A stretch of 64,000 nt of DNA, taken from a virus. The DNA is taken from IMG/VR virus record IMGVR_UViG_3300017917_002969, positions 33,581 to 97,580 of that record. One strand, 5' to 3'. The position numbers were made by a program, and so were the translations under genes. The notes beneath the pieces are model-generated. The model had not been told where the DNA came from. It saw only the letters and a list, made by a program, of their open reading frames with translations, and did no database searches. Of this stretch, positions 1-8,734 are shown one piece after another. Within the stretch, counting starts at the first letter, position 1, and each line of letters opens with the position of its first letter.

Positions 1-143
1 CCTTTTGGTACGACAATGATTAATTCATCTGGTTTTACAGTTTGTTCTTTAACGCTTTGTACAGCATTAGGGAAAAATTGTTTTGTATCATTAGTCAATT
101 CATGAACTGGAATGATAATAGAGATATTTGAGTTTGTAGTCAT
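1..143 (-). CDS. Glycosyltransferase family 2, N-terminal fragment
   Basis: Only the first 47 codons are in the window; the gene runs off the left edge. The ATG is at 141-143 on the minus strand. The protein begins with a short polar stretch and then ISIIIPVHEL and a later PDELIIVVPK, which is the first beta-strand and second strand of a GT-A fold family 2 glycosyltransferase. It lies directly downstream of another glycosyltransferase (15-nt gap), so it is probably in the same operon. The donor sugar cannot be judged from this fragment. Confidence 0.6.
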   Translation of the reverse strand, partial: MTTNSNISIIIPVHELTNDTKQFFPNAVQSVKEQTVKPDELIIVVPK

Positions 144-158
144 TTTTTAACTATTTAA

Positions 159-1313
159 TTATTTGTTAGTTTCTTCAAGTGTAGCCAATTGTTTTTCCAT
201 ATTTGAAACAATATTGGTTAATTCAGTTTGTCTATTTGAGAATAGTTGGGAATAAACTGATGATAAAATTTCTTTTTGTTTTTCTTCAGTATATTGACCT
301 TGACTTGTTTTAATACTTTCCATTAAGTCAGTTGGTACTGAATCTTCAAACCAAAGTTTCATGTATGTTGCAATTAATTCTGGAATATTCAAACTAGTGT
401 TGGTCCAAACACCATTATTTTTAATAACTTTATTTCCTTCTTCATCTTTACCTTCCATCCATTCTGGAATAAGGTTAGGAATTTTACCAATTACTGGTGT
501 GTTAGTTTCAATAGCTTCTAACGGGAATGTACCAAAACCTGATTGGTCATCGACCCAAACAGCCAAACAAGATTTAGCCAACTCGCTAGCAAATTGTTTT
601 CTTGGTAGTCCTCTAAGTTCTTTGAAGGTAACCCATTTATAAAGTGGATATTGTAGATAAAACATTTTAGCTATTTTAGCAGCATCTCCTTGGTTTCTAG
701 TTAAGATAGCGATAATTGGTTGTTTTGGTTTATCACTAGGTTTAAAATAGCTAGGAATTGATACTGGGACAACATGTGTTTTAATTGATGGAAATATTGT
801 TTTAAGGTAGTTAGCTTGATATTCGCTAGTAGTGATAACATCATTAAAACCATAATCAGTATTCCATCTTTTACCAATTGGTAAAAGTTCCAACAAATAA
901 TCATAACTTTGAGATAACACAACTTTTTTACAAGGAAATCCTTTTACTTGGTCCATGATATTTGAAAAGATTTCTGGGATGATAATGAAATCAGCTGGAC
1001 TAATGCTAAGTTCTTGTTTTTCGATTGAAACGTGAGGTAATGAAGCATATTCTTCACCTAACCATTCAGCAATACCTTGTCCGTTTGCATCACCTCTTAG
1101 TTTATAATCATTCTTTTCATGTAAAATAGCTGCTTTGTATCCTAGCTCATTAAGTAATTTTACATGTTCATAAATGTTTGCAATACCAGCAGTTGGGTTT
1201 CCTTTGGTATCTAGTGTGAAAAAATACAAGGTAAAATCTTTATTATTAATTCTTTCGATAACGGACTTACCCTGATTGATTTGTTCTTCAAATTGTTTTT
1301 TGTTAACTTGCAT
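159..1313 (-). CDS. Glycosyltransferase, GT4-like (GT-B fold)
   Basis: A 384-aa protein with the layout of a GT-B glycosyltransferase. The N-terminal half has a Rossmann-like strand (TLYFFTLDT) followed by a glycine-containing helix start (PTAGIANIYEHVKLLNELGY), typical of the acceptor domain. The C-terminal half has the nucleotide-sugar signature GFGTFPLEAIETNTPVIG, matching the E-x7-E region of family 4 enzymes. The last 40 residues look helical and could form a short coiled coil. It sits between the GT2 fragment and a 122-aa unknown gene on the same strand. Substrate is unknown. Confidence 0.7.
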   Translation of the reverse strand: MQVNKKQFEEQINQGKSVIERINNKDFTLYFFTLDTKGNPTAGIANIYEHVKLLNELGYKAAILHEKNDYKLRGDANGQGIAEWLGEEYASLPHVSIEKQELSISPADFIIIPEIFSNIMDQVKGFPCKKVVLSQSYDYLLELLPIGKRWNTDYGFNDVITTSEYQANYLKTIFPSIKTHVVPVSIPSYFKPSDKPKQPIIAILTRNQGDAAKIAKMFYLQYPLYKWVTFKELRGLPRKQFASELAKSCLAVWVDDQSGFGTFPLEAIETNTPVIGKIPNLIPEWMEGKDEEGNKVIKNNGVWTNTSLNIPELIATYMKLWFEDSVPTDLMESIKTSQGQYTEEKQKEILSSVYSQLFSNRQTELTNIVSNMEKQLATLEETNK

Positions 1314-1334
1314 TTTTAGTTATTTTATTTATTG

Positions 1335-1703
1335 TTATTCCTTTTCTTTTAAAATACCATAAGCGTATAAGGTATTAAAGGCTAATTGAAAAGAGAGAGG
1401 TTTTTTTGATAGGACTCTTTCAACACCTAATGACATATCTTCTGAGTCATCATCATCAATATTATCTATTAAGACATCTATCATTGTCCTGATTATTTCA
1501 TATTTTGGACCATCGATTTCTTTTGGTCTAGTTGTAAATTCGACAGTTTCTTCTTTACCAGTAACCGAACCTTCTTCATCGTAATATGTTTTTACATAGG
1601 TTGTTTCAACTTTATCGGTTAGCTTATAGTGTGTTTTGGGTGTCAAAGCTTTATCTAGAGCATTTAAATCGATATAAAAAATAGTTCCACCAAATTCAAT
1701 CAT
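1335..1703 (-). CDS. Unknown acidic protein, 122 aa
   Basis: I do not recognise this family. The protein is small and acidic, with a DDDDSED patch near residue 85 and a basic C-terminus. It starts MIEFGGTIFYIDLNALDKAL. The stop of the upstream gene (1706) is only 2 nt from this ATG, so the two are probably translated from one message. No signal peptide or membrane segment is visible. Confidence 0.6.
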   Translation of the reverse strand: MIEFGGTIFYIDLNALDKALTPKTHYKLTDKVETTYVKTYYDEEGSVTGKEETVEFTTRPKEIDGPKYEIIRTMIDVLIDNIDDDDSEDMSLGVERVLSKKPLSFQLAFNTLYAYGILKEKE

Positions 1704-1705
1704 AA

Positions 1706-2311
1706 TTAAATTTCTTCATATGTTGTTGTTATTGTTTGACTCAATATTTTATTTCTGAGTTCTTCATTTCTTATAAAATCTAAAATAGAATCTATTTCAT
1801 AATCAGCAAAAGTTTTTGTGTTGTAATTTGTTTTTACCTTTACACTAATTTTACCTTTTGGTTTAGCTTCTAGAGCTCTAGGATTTGCTGTGATTAGTAT
1901 ATCAATACCATCCCATTTATCTTCATACTTTGTAACAAATCTAATTTTTTTTGCTTTACAACCAGTTTTCGATAGAAAAAACAAAGTAGATGGGATTGCT
2001 TTATTTACTTCTCGACTAACAATTTCAATTTCATGTTCACCTTCATAATCAATTTCATTTAAAAAATCATTAAATTGATTCATCAATCCGTCAGATAGTT
2101 GGTCAGCATGACCAAAAATTTCTAGAGGAGCTTCCAAATACATAAAAGAATTTAACTTATCTATATTATCAAACTTAAAATAGTTTAATAAATCAAAATC
2201 AGTTATGTCTTTTTCAGTAATATTTGTTTCGGCAATATATTTGTTATACGTATAAGCAAATTGGCCGATGAAGTCCCTTAATACTTCATTTAAAGTTATA
2301 CCTATTTTCAT
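1706..2311 (-). CDS. Degenerate HAD-like protein
   Basis: A 201-aa protein whose strand pattern resembles the HAD family of 5'(3')-deoxyribonucleotidases, but whose catalytic residues are missing. The start IGITLNEVLRDFIG occupies the place of motif I (normally DxDxT/V), with Thr and Asn instead of the two Asp. The segment ILITANPRALEAKPKGKIS, followed by KTNYN, resembles the family's later motif where two acidic residues bind Mg2+; here they are Thr-Ala. This reading is by eye and uncertain. If right, the protein is unlikely to be a phosphatase and may be structural or regulatory. It lies between PhoH and the 122-aa unknown. Confidence 0.45.
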   Translation of the reverse strand: MKIGITLNEVLRDFIGQFAYTYNKYIAETNITEKDITDFDLLNYFKFDNIDKLNSFMYLEAPLEIFGHADQLSDGLMNQFNDFLNEIDYEGEHEIEIVSREVNKAIPSTLFFLSKTGCKAKKIRFVTKYEDKWDGIDILITANPRALEAKPKGKISVKVKTNYNTKTFADYEIDSILDFIRNEELRNKILSQTITTTYEEI

Positions 2312-2364
2312 AAGCCCAATCTAAGAGCAAAATCTTAATAAGTAAAGTAAAATTAAAACAATTA

Positions 2365-3174
2365 CTAAAAAATTTTTTTAACTTGTTCAAGAAGTGTTTG
2401 TTTTTCTTGTTTTGGCACTATTTGCTGTTTTGGTTTTTCAGATTCTTTAAAGATTCCTATAAAATAACTAGTTAATCTATGTCTTACGATTTCAGATTCA
2501 CTAAATTCTATTACTTCAACTCCTTCTGTTGGTGAATTTTTGACATTTGTAATTAAGCGTTCTAATGAACTATCTTCTTTGTGTTTTAAATCAATTTGTC
2601 CACTATCACCTAAGACTATTGTTTTAGTATCATTTGAAAATCTAGTTAGGAAAGTTTTAGCATTGTCGTGAGTTATATTTTGAAATTCATCCACGATTAG
2701 AATGGTATTTTCCCATGACCTACCACGAATTTGTCCAAATACTTCAAATTCAATTAAACCAGCTTCTATAAGTTTATTTGTATTTGTCTCACCAATTAAT
2801 TTATAAAACGCATCCATAAATGACATCATATAGAATTTAAGTTTTTCTTTCTCATCACCAGGTAATATACCCAATTCTTCGTTTCTTAGTTGAACGACAG
2901 ATTTGACCAACTTAATTTTCTTGTAAATATTTGGTTTACTCTTTAATAGTATTAGGGCTTCAGCTACACTTAACAACGTTTTACCAGTACCAGCTGGGCC
3001 AGAACATATTGTAACGTCATTGTTTTTAATTGAGTTTGTGAGCTTTTTTTGGGTTTCGTTTTTGTGTTTTATGTCAACTTTAATTTTTGACAAGAGGCCG
3101 TTATTAAATCCTGTAAATATGTCTTGTACAATTTCGTCCTCATCCTTTTTTTTAACAACACTTTTTTTTGCCAT
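2365..3174 (-). CDS. phoH: PhoH-like ATPase
   Basis: A 269-aa P-loop ATPase of the PhoH family, which is common in phages and related to the helicase domain of superfamily 1. Walker A is GPAGTGKT at residues 59-66 and Walker B is TILIVDEF at 157-164, followed by QNITHDNAKTFLTR and the VLGDSGQID motif that is characteristic of PhoH. The N-terminus is Lys/Asp-rich, and about 30 C-terminal residues are low complexity. An ATATTTAT motif lies 15 nt upstream of the ATG, so this gene probably starts its own transcript within the glycan module. The role in phage growth is unknown. Confidence 0.9.
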   Translation of the reverse strand: MAKKSVVKKKDEDEIVQDIFTGFNNGLLSKIKVDIKHKNETQKKLTNSIKNNDVTICSGPAGTGKTLLSVAEALILLKSKPNIYKKIKLVKSVVQLRNEELGILPGDEKEKLKFYMMSFMDAFYKLIGETNTNKLIEAGLIEFEVFGQIRGRSWENTILIVDEFQNITHDNAKTFLTRFSNDTKTIVLGDSGQIDLKHKEDSSLERLITNVKNSPTEGVEVIEFSESEIVRHRLTSYFIGIFKESEKPKQQIVPKQEKQTLLEQVKKIF

Positions 3175-3189
3175 GCAACTGTTTTATTA

Positions 3190-3197
3190 ATAAATAT
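3190..3197 (-). promoter_or_regulatory. ATATTTAT motif upstream of phoH
   Basis: Sense-strand octamer ATATTTAT, 15 nt before the ATG of phoH. It is the same motif found ahead of most virion genes in the window and is interpreted as a phage late promoter core. Confidence 0.4.
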
Positions 3198-3198
3198 C

Positions 3199-4134
3199 TC
3201 AACTTCTAACGTTCGGATAATTTTTAACAAACCAATCAATAGTTTTTTTAATTCCAACATCAAATGGAGTGAATTTATAGTCTGGCAAAAAAGTCTTAAG
3301 TTTACTATTATCACTTGGTTTTCTGAATTGACCATCTGGTTTAGTATCATCAAAAATTATTTCACCTTTAAAATCCATATACTCAACTATAGTTTCAACG
3401 GCTTTTTTTATTGAAATTTCTTCAGAATTTGAGATAATTATTGGTTCATTTTCATTATAACCATTCAAAATAGATAAAGAAATCTTAGCAACATCTTCTG
3501 AATAAATGAATTCTCTTAGTGGGTTTCCAGAACCCCATACAACCAATGGTGTATTGTCTCTTTTTGCTAAATAACACTTATGAATTAATGATGGTATCAC
3601 ATGACCATTTTTTAAATTAAAATTATCATTTGGGCCATAAATATTAGTTGGTATAACGCAAGTATAATTTAAACCATATTGTTCTTTATAAGCTCTAACT
3701 TGTACTTCAGCCATTCTTTTAGCATAAGCATAAGCATCATTAGAATAGTGTGGTGGTCCTAAATGTATTTTATTTTCAGTTAAAGGGTAATCTATTTTAT
3801 CTGGAAAAACACATGTAGATAAAAAAACAATTAACTTTTTAATATCATATTTTCTACAAGCTTCTATAACATTTGTATTAATCATAATATTATCATAAAA
3901 AAACTCAGCTTTATGATTCATATTACCACCAAGACCACCAACTTTTGCGGCTGTGTGTATAACCTTATCAACAACATTTTCTTTTTCTATATTTTTATCT
4001 GTATAAAAAGAAAAAATTTCATCAACAGATTTTTTATCTCTAAGGTCACAAGTATTGGTGTTGAGACTTACTAAATCTCCTTTAAATTGTGAACCAACTA
4101 AGCCATTTCCTCCAGTTATTAAAAGTCTACCCAT
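3199..4134 (-). CDS. fcl: GDP-L-fucose synthase
   Basis: A 311-aa extended short-chain dehydrogenase of the GDP-4-keto-6-deoxymannose epimerase/reductase family, which makes GDP-L-fucose from the product of Gmd. The NADP-binding GGNGLVG lies at residues 8-14, the catalytic STC at 106-108, and the YxxxK pair is Tyr135-Lys139. The later NGHVIPSL supplies the expected catalytic His. Length matches the bacterial family. The start codon lies inside the end of gmd (16-nt overlap), so the two are translationally linked and form a complete GDP-mannose to GDP-fucose route. Confidence 0.93.
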   Translation of the reverse strand: MGRLLITGGNGLVGSQFKGDLVSLNTNTCDLRDKKSVDEIFSFYTDKNIEKENVVDKVIHTAAKVGGLGGNMNHKAEFFYDNIMINTNVIEACRKYDIKKLIVFLSTCVFPDKIDYPLTENKIHLGPPHYSNDAYAYAKRMAEVQVRAYKEQYGLNYTCVIPTNIYGPNDNFNLKNGHVIPSLIHKCYLAKRDNTPLVVWGSGNPLREFIYSEDVAKISLSILNGYNENEPIIISNSEEISIKKAVETIVEYMDFKGEIIFDDTKPDGQFRKPSDNSKLKTFLPDYKFTPFDVGIKKTIDWFVKNYPNVRS

Positions 4135-5129
4135 GATAATTCTTTTTTATCAACTAGTTTATCTAACCAAAATTCTATCATTTCATCTAACATAGTCTCA
4201 AAATTATATTCTAATTCCCAACCTAAAATTGTTTTAGCTTTTGTAGCATCTCCTCTCAAATAATGAAGCTCTTCTGCTCTTTCAAATTTTTTATCTGTTT
4301 TAACATACTTTTCCACATCTAATTCTAGTTTATTAAAAACATATTTTACCAAGTCATAAACACTTTTTGACTCACCAGTAGCTAAAACATAATCATCTGG
4401 TTTATCTTGTTGTAGCATCAACCACATTCCTTTAACATAATCTTTAGCATGTCCCCAGTCTCTTTTAGCGTTTAAATTACCTAAAACCAATTCATCGGAC
4501 ATACCTAATTTAATCTTAACTGCTTCCAATACAACTTTATTAGTTACAAAGTTTATACCTCTTCTTGGACTTTCATGATTAAATAAAATTCCTGAGCAAA
4601 TAAACATATCATAAGCATTTCTATAATTATGGCATAAGCTATGCGCATATAATTTACTACATCCATATGGTGAAACAGGAACCATTGGTGTTGTTTCTCT
4701 TTGAAACATATCTTTATCACATGAGTTACCAAACATTTCAGAAGTAGCTGCGTGATATACTTTTGATTTTGGTGAAAATTTTCTAACAGCTTCAAGCACA
4801 GCTAAGGTACCACCAGAATTAACATCAAGCGTGTACTTTGGTAATTCAAAACTTATTTGAACGTGACTTTGGGCTGCTAAATGGTAAATTTCGTCTGGTT
4901 TCAACTCACTTATAATAGATTCAACACTAATAGGGTCTGTTAAATCCATGTAGTGTAACGTTATTAATTCTTTTGAACGTAGATGTTCAATTCTGGTAGT
5001 TTGTGATTCTGGAACTGAATTTCGTCTTATTGTTCCGTGGACAATATATTTTTTCTCAATTAATAATTCAGCCAAATATGAAGCATCTTGACCATTTGCA
5101 CCTACAATCAACGCTATTTTTTTCATCAT
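4119..5129 (-). CDS. gmd: GDP-mannose 4,6-dehydratase
   Basis: A 336-aa enzyme converting GDP-mannose to GDP-4-keto-6-deoxymannose. The nucleotide-binding loop is GANGQDA at residues 10-16, a slight variant of the usual GxTGQDG. RRNSVPESQTTRIEHL, TSEMFG (129-134) and the YxxxK pair Tyr155-Lys159 are typical of Gmd, as is FNHESPRRG. The supply of GDP-mannose is presumably from the host. It overlaps the methyltransferase gene upstream by 4 nt and fcl downstream by 16 nt. Confidence 0.93.
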   Translation of the reverse strand: MMKKIALIVGANGQDASYLAELLIEKKYIVHGTIRRNSVPESQTTRIEHLRSKELITLHYMDLTDPISVESIISELKPDEIYHLAAQSHVQISFELPKYTLDVNSGGTLAVLEAVRKFSPKSKVYHAATSEMFGNSCDKDMFQRETTPMVPVSPYGCSKLYAHSLCHNYRNAYDMFICSGILFNHESPRRGINFVTNKVVLEAVKIKLGMSDELVLGNLNAKRDWGHAKDYVKGMWLMLQQDKPDDYVLATGESKSVYDLVKYVFNKLELDVEKYVKTDKKFERAEELHYLRGDATKAKTILGWELEYNFETMLDEMIEFWLDKLVDKKELSWVDF

Positions 5130-5719
5130 AAAAATTTTTCTTTAAATACATCAACAGATATTAAATTTAAAGCTTCAACTCTACGTTTTTCTAAAAAACC
5201 ATATTCATAAATATTTTCATTTTCGTTAACTTTTAATAATTCTTGTTTACCTTTTTTAATAACACCACAACCCTCATCAGTATCAACCGTGTAAATTTCA
5301 ATATCTGAGTTTTCACTTCTTAATTGCACAATCGCTTTCCAAACATCTCCATGCCAAGCATTTGATACTCGTTCTCTTCTTTGTGTTATTTCAGTAATTG
5401 GGTTACAATCGTGAACAACAATAACACCATTTTCATTTAGATTGTTTAAAGAATTTATGATATCTCTATAAACTTGTTCGTGTAAATGTAAACCATCAAC
5501 AAAAACAATATCGTATTTTTGTGTGATATGTTTTTCAAAAAAATCATCCGATGTCATTTTATATGTTGTTTCAACATTTGGGTCAACACCATGTTTGGTT
5601 TGTATTTTTACCCCAACCCAGTTATATCCTGGTTGTGCTGGTGTGTTAACACCGATTTCTAAATAAGAAGTGTAATTGTTTTTTTCAATTAAACCATTGA
5701 TTATTTCTGTTCTAGTCAT
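5126..5719 (-). CDS. Class I SAM-dependent methyltransferase
   Basis: A 197-aa methyltransferase of the type often found in polysaccharide clusters (Methyltransf_24-like). Motif I is SYLEIGV near residue 20, followed by an acidic strand end, then DIVFVDGLHLHEQV and GVIVVHDCNP, the usual order for this group. The natural substrate is likely a sugar or sugar nucleotide, given the neighbours gmd and fcl downstream. It overlaps gmd by 4 nt. Confidence 0.75.
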   Translation of the reverse strand: MTRTEIINGLIEKNNYTSYLEIGVNTPAQPGYNWVGVKIQTKHGVDPNVETTYKMTSDDFFEKHITQKYDIVFVDGLHLHEQVYRDIINSLNNLNENGVIVVHDCNPITEITQRRERVSNAWHGDVWKAIVQLRSENSDIEIYTVDTDEGCGVIKKGKQELLKVNENENIYEYGFLEKRRVEALNLISVDVFKEKFL

Positions 5720-5723
5720 AATT

Positions 5724-6530
5724 TTAATTTGTTATTTTTGAATATCTTTCTAAAATGTTAGTGTTATCTAATATTAATCTTTGTGGTGAAAAAGCGTAGT
5801 GAACAAATAAAGATTCACCAAAAATAATGTTTGGCATGTTTAATTCTTTTGGTTTGTCACTAGATAACCAAATTTCTTCTGCTGAGCCAACATCACCATT
5901 AAATGTTTTAAAAGTTTTACCTAACCAAGAAATACTATTGATTGAACATCTTTCAAAATTAGATAAAACCCAATTTTCTATAAAAAAATCAGTTGTTTTA
6001 TTTTGTTCTTGTTTTTTTAAAAATACATCGTGAAGATTTGCAGCAAAACCACCACTTCTCCAACCATTTTCATCTTCACAGTTGTAACTTACAGGTGCTA
6101 AACCAGACACAATGTTTTTTAATTGGTAGATGTGGGTTAATAATGCATTGTTAAGAATATTACCATAAACTAAAAAATATTGTTCGTTTTCTATTCTAAA
6201 TTCAAATAGGTTTTTTATAGAACCTTTTTCAATATAAACAACATCATCGTCTAAACGCAAATAAACTGTATTTTCATCAATACAATTTTTAAAAAATCTA
6301 CATATAGTTGCCGTATGACTACCATTAGGGTCTACTGGTACATCTGAATATTGTAACTTTATGTAGTCATAATGATTAGATAGAGTTTCTATATAATTAA
6401 TATCTTCTTGATTGTCAGTATTTACCCAAATCACCCATTCGTCAAATTCATCTTTACATTTATAAAGATTTTTGTGTAAAACTTCTAGGTATTTTTTTCT
6501 ACCAGCTGGTGTTACAATTATTTTTTTCAT
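5724..6530 (-). CDS. Putative GT-A glycosyltransferase
   Basis: A 268-aa protein with features of a GT-A glycosyltransferase. NTVYLRLDDDVVYIE near residue 92 supplies the acidic DDD in place of a DxD metal-binding motif. WRSGGFAANLHD may be part of the acceptor region. It cannot be put in a CAZy family with confidence. Its start codon overlaps the stop of glf by one base (TAATG), so they are probably coupled. Confidence 0.55.
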   Translation of the reverse strand: MKKIIVTPAGRKKYLEVLHKNLYKCKDEFDEWVIWVNTDNQEDINYIETLSNHYDYIKLQYSDVPVDPNGSHTATICRFFKNCIDENTVYLRLDDDVVYIEKGSIKNLFEFRIENEQYFLVYGNILNNALLTHIYQLKNIVSGLAPVSYNCEDENGWRSGGFAANLHDVFLKKQEQNKTTDFFIENWVLSNFERCSINSISWLGKTFKTFNGDVGSAEEIWLSSDKPKELNMPNIIFGESLFVHYAFSPQRLILDNTNILERYSKITN

Positions 6531-7621
6531 TATATAAAGTTTTTTGATTTTATTATTGCGGATGCTATTATCTGATGCATGTCATAATATTTATATTCAG
6601 CTAATCTACCACCAAATATAATATTTGGGAATGATTCTGATAGATTTTTATATTTAAGATATATTTCATTATTTTTATCGTCATTAATTGGGTAGAAAGG
6701 TATATCACCTCTTTTGTAATCTTTTGAATATTCTTTACTAATCCAAGTAACGTTGCTTTTAGCACCATCAAAATGTTTATGTTCTGTTATTCTAGTATAA
6801 GGAACTTCATAGTCGGTGTAGTTTACAATAGAACACCCTTGATAATCATCCATTTCGTGTTTTTCCATTATAAATTCCAAAGACCTATATTCTAATTCTC
6901 CAAACTTATAGTCAAAAAATTCATCAATTTTACCAGTAAAAACTATCTTATCAGCCATAGAATCCCATTTTTCCTTTTCACTAAAATAATCAACATCTAG
7001 TATAATGTCAATACCATTTAACATGTTTTCAAATAATTTCGTATAACCATTTATTGGCATACCTTGATATTTATCAAAAAAATAATTATTGTCAAAATTG
7101 GTTCTTATTGGAAGTCTTTTTATTATACTACTAGGTAAATTTTTAGGGTCCTTGTTCCACTGTTTCATTGTATATCCTTTAATGAATATTTCATAAATAT
7201 CAGAACCAACTTGTGATAAAACCCATTCCTCAAAATTTTTTGGGTCGTTATTTACAGTGACAACTTCTTTTAATTTTAGTTTAGCCTCTTCTGGTGTAGT
7301 AACACCCCATAATTGCTGCAATGTTAATAAGTTTATAGGAAAAGAAAAAATTTTTCCTTTGTAATTTACCATTGGTGAGTGTTTATAATTATTAAATTCA
7401 CCAAATTGTTGAATCCAATCCCAAATTTTCTTATCGTTTGTGTGAAAAATATGTGGGCCGTATGTGTGTATGTTTATATTGTCAATATTTTCAGTATAAC
7501 AATTTCCACCAATATGTTTACGTTTATCAATAACCAAACATTTTTTACCAGCCTTTGTTACTTCGTGTGCAAATGCGGCTCCAAATAAACCAGCACCAAC
7601 TATTAAAAAATCATATTTCAT
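6530..7621 (-). CDS. glf: UDP-galactopyranose mutase
   Basis: A 363-aa flavoprotein that interconverts UDP-galactopyranose and UDP-galactofuranose. The FAD-binding GAGLFG is at residues 9-14, followed by the family hallmarks IDKRKHIGGNCY, YGPHIFHTND and a C-terminal NIIFGGRLAEYKYYDMHQ. Length fits bacterial Glf (about 370). Presence of glf implies that at least one neighbouring glycosyltransferase uses UDP-galactofuranose, although which one is not clear. The ATG lies 11 nt inside the end of the upstream gene. Confidence 0.95.
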   Translation of the reverse strand: MKYDFLIVGAGLFGAAFAHEVTKAGKKCLVIDKRKHIGGNCYTENIDNINIHTYGPHIFHTNDKKIWDWIQQFGEFNNYKHSPMVNYKGKIFSFPINLLTLQQLWGVTTPEEAKLKLKEVVTVNNDPKNFEEWVLSQVGSDIYEIFIKGYTMKQWNKDPKNLPSSIIKRLPIRTNFDNNYFFDKYQGMPINGYTKLFENMLNGIDIILDVDYFSEKEKWDSMADKIVFTGKIDEFFDYKFGELEYRSLEFIMEKHEMDDYQGCSIVNYTDYEVPYTRITEHKHFDGAKSNVTWISKEYSKDYKRGDIPFYPINDDKNNEIYLKYKNLSESFPNIIFGGRLAEYKYYDMHQIIASAIIKSKNFI

Positions 7622-8573
7622 CTCTAAAAATTATTTTTTTTATTTGTTCTAATTTTATATTGCTATATTCTACATTGTGAAATTTTTGGTAACCACTGCC
7701 AGATTTAAAATGTAAAATAGGTGCATCATTAATTGAGTGGTTTAAAAGTTGAATAATATCAATATGCACTGGGTCTTGAAAATGGTATGGGTCTACAAAT
7801 GTTTCTTTTAATTTTAACACCTTATCTACTAAATAATCAGAATAATTTTGATTTATTAATTCATAAGGGAATGACCTATCACCCATTTGAATAGTTTCTT
7901 TTATTTTTTTAGATGATAGTTCAAAAGAATAATTTATATTACCGTTCAAAACAAATTGGACCAAGTCATTTGTACAATTATAATAATTCCACATTTCAAA
8001 ATAACCATAATCCATTGGGTTTATTTTTTTAAGTAAATCTATTGTTTGACCTCCAACATCACTTATCCCATGAATATAGTCCCAATTAAAATACTGCGTT
8101 AAATTGTTACTGTTTAAAAACTCGTTATCAAACAATAAAACACCATCCCACATGTAGTAATAGTTGAAATTACCTTCATTTATTCTATGTATAGGTGTAT
8201 CTCTGTATTGTGGAGTAAAATAAAGTTTTTTTTCGTTCATTAAACCATTATAATCAATTTTGTTTATGAAAAACATATCTGAATGTATTAACATAAAATA
8301 ATCATTAGATGTTGCTTGAAAAATGTCTCTGAACCAATTAAGTTGTTCTACATAATATCTAGAAAATGGTACGTTTCTAGGCCCAGTATAATTAATACAC
8401 GTTATTTTATTTTCATAACAAATATTTTTTATTGTTTGAGCATGTTCGTTTGATGCATTTATTATTATAAATTCAGTTTCAGAATCAAACATATGTTTTT
8501 TATATGAATCTATTTGTAATTGAAGATACTCTGGATTTTTGTCTGGAAATGAAAATATTTTTAATTTTTTCAT
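7611..8573 (-). CDS. Putative glycosyltransferase, GT-A-like
   Basis: A 320-aa protein. YFMLIHSDMFFIN near residue 95 has the hydrophobic-strand-plus-HSD arrangement seen in divergent GT-A enzymes, where one Asp of the DxD is retained. The C-terminal PILHFKSGSGYQKFH also resembles the acceptor or leaving-group side of such enzymes. Family is not recognised. It starts downstream of a 161-nt non-coding gap and overlaps glf by 11 nt. Confidence 0.5.
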   Translation of the reverse strand: MKKLKIFSFPDKNPEYLQLQIDSYKKHMFDSETEFIIINASNEHAQTIKNICYENKITCINYTGPRNVPFSRYYVEQLNWFRDIFQATSNDYFMLIHSDMFFINKIDYNGLMNEKKLYFTPQYRDTPIHRINEGNFNYYYMWDGVLLFDNEFLNSNNLTQYFNWDYIHGISDVGGQTIDLLKKINPMDYGYFEMWNYYNCTNDLVQFVLNGNINYSFELSSKKIKETIQMGDRSFPYELINQNYSDYLVDKVLKLKETFVDPYHFQDPVHIDIIQLLNHSINDAPILHFKSGSGYQKFHNVEYSNIKLEQIKKIIFRDEI

Positions 8574-8734
8574 ATTTTAAAATAAAATTTTATATATAGC
8601 TATTATTTTCTTATTTTTTTAGTGAGTAAATTATGTTATTTAAAATGTATAACCATACTGAAAGAATTTTGTTTATTTGGTTGCAATTAATTATTAATTA
8701 AAAATAATGTTTTACATAATATTGTGTAAAGAAA
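8574..8734. other. AT-rich intergenic spacer in the glycan module
   Basis: A 161-nt gap, the longest in the glycan module. It is strongly AT-rich. I see no ATATTTAT motif, no TAnnTTTG box and no GC-rich terminator hairpin in the sense orientation. It is a plausible place for a promoter or leader of the glf-gmd-fcl segment, but nothing specific is recognisable. Confidence 0.3.

Noticed and set aside
6587-6594. ATATTTAT inside glf
   Set aside because: It lies within a coding region on the antisense strand, with no gene start downstream; such chance matches are expected in AT-rich DNA.
8574-8734. tRNA or small RNA in the longest gap of the glycan module
   Set aside because: No cloverleaf, GC-rich stem or TTCRA-type arm could be found by eye; the gap is nearly pure AT.
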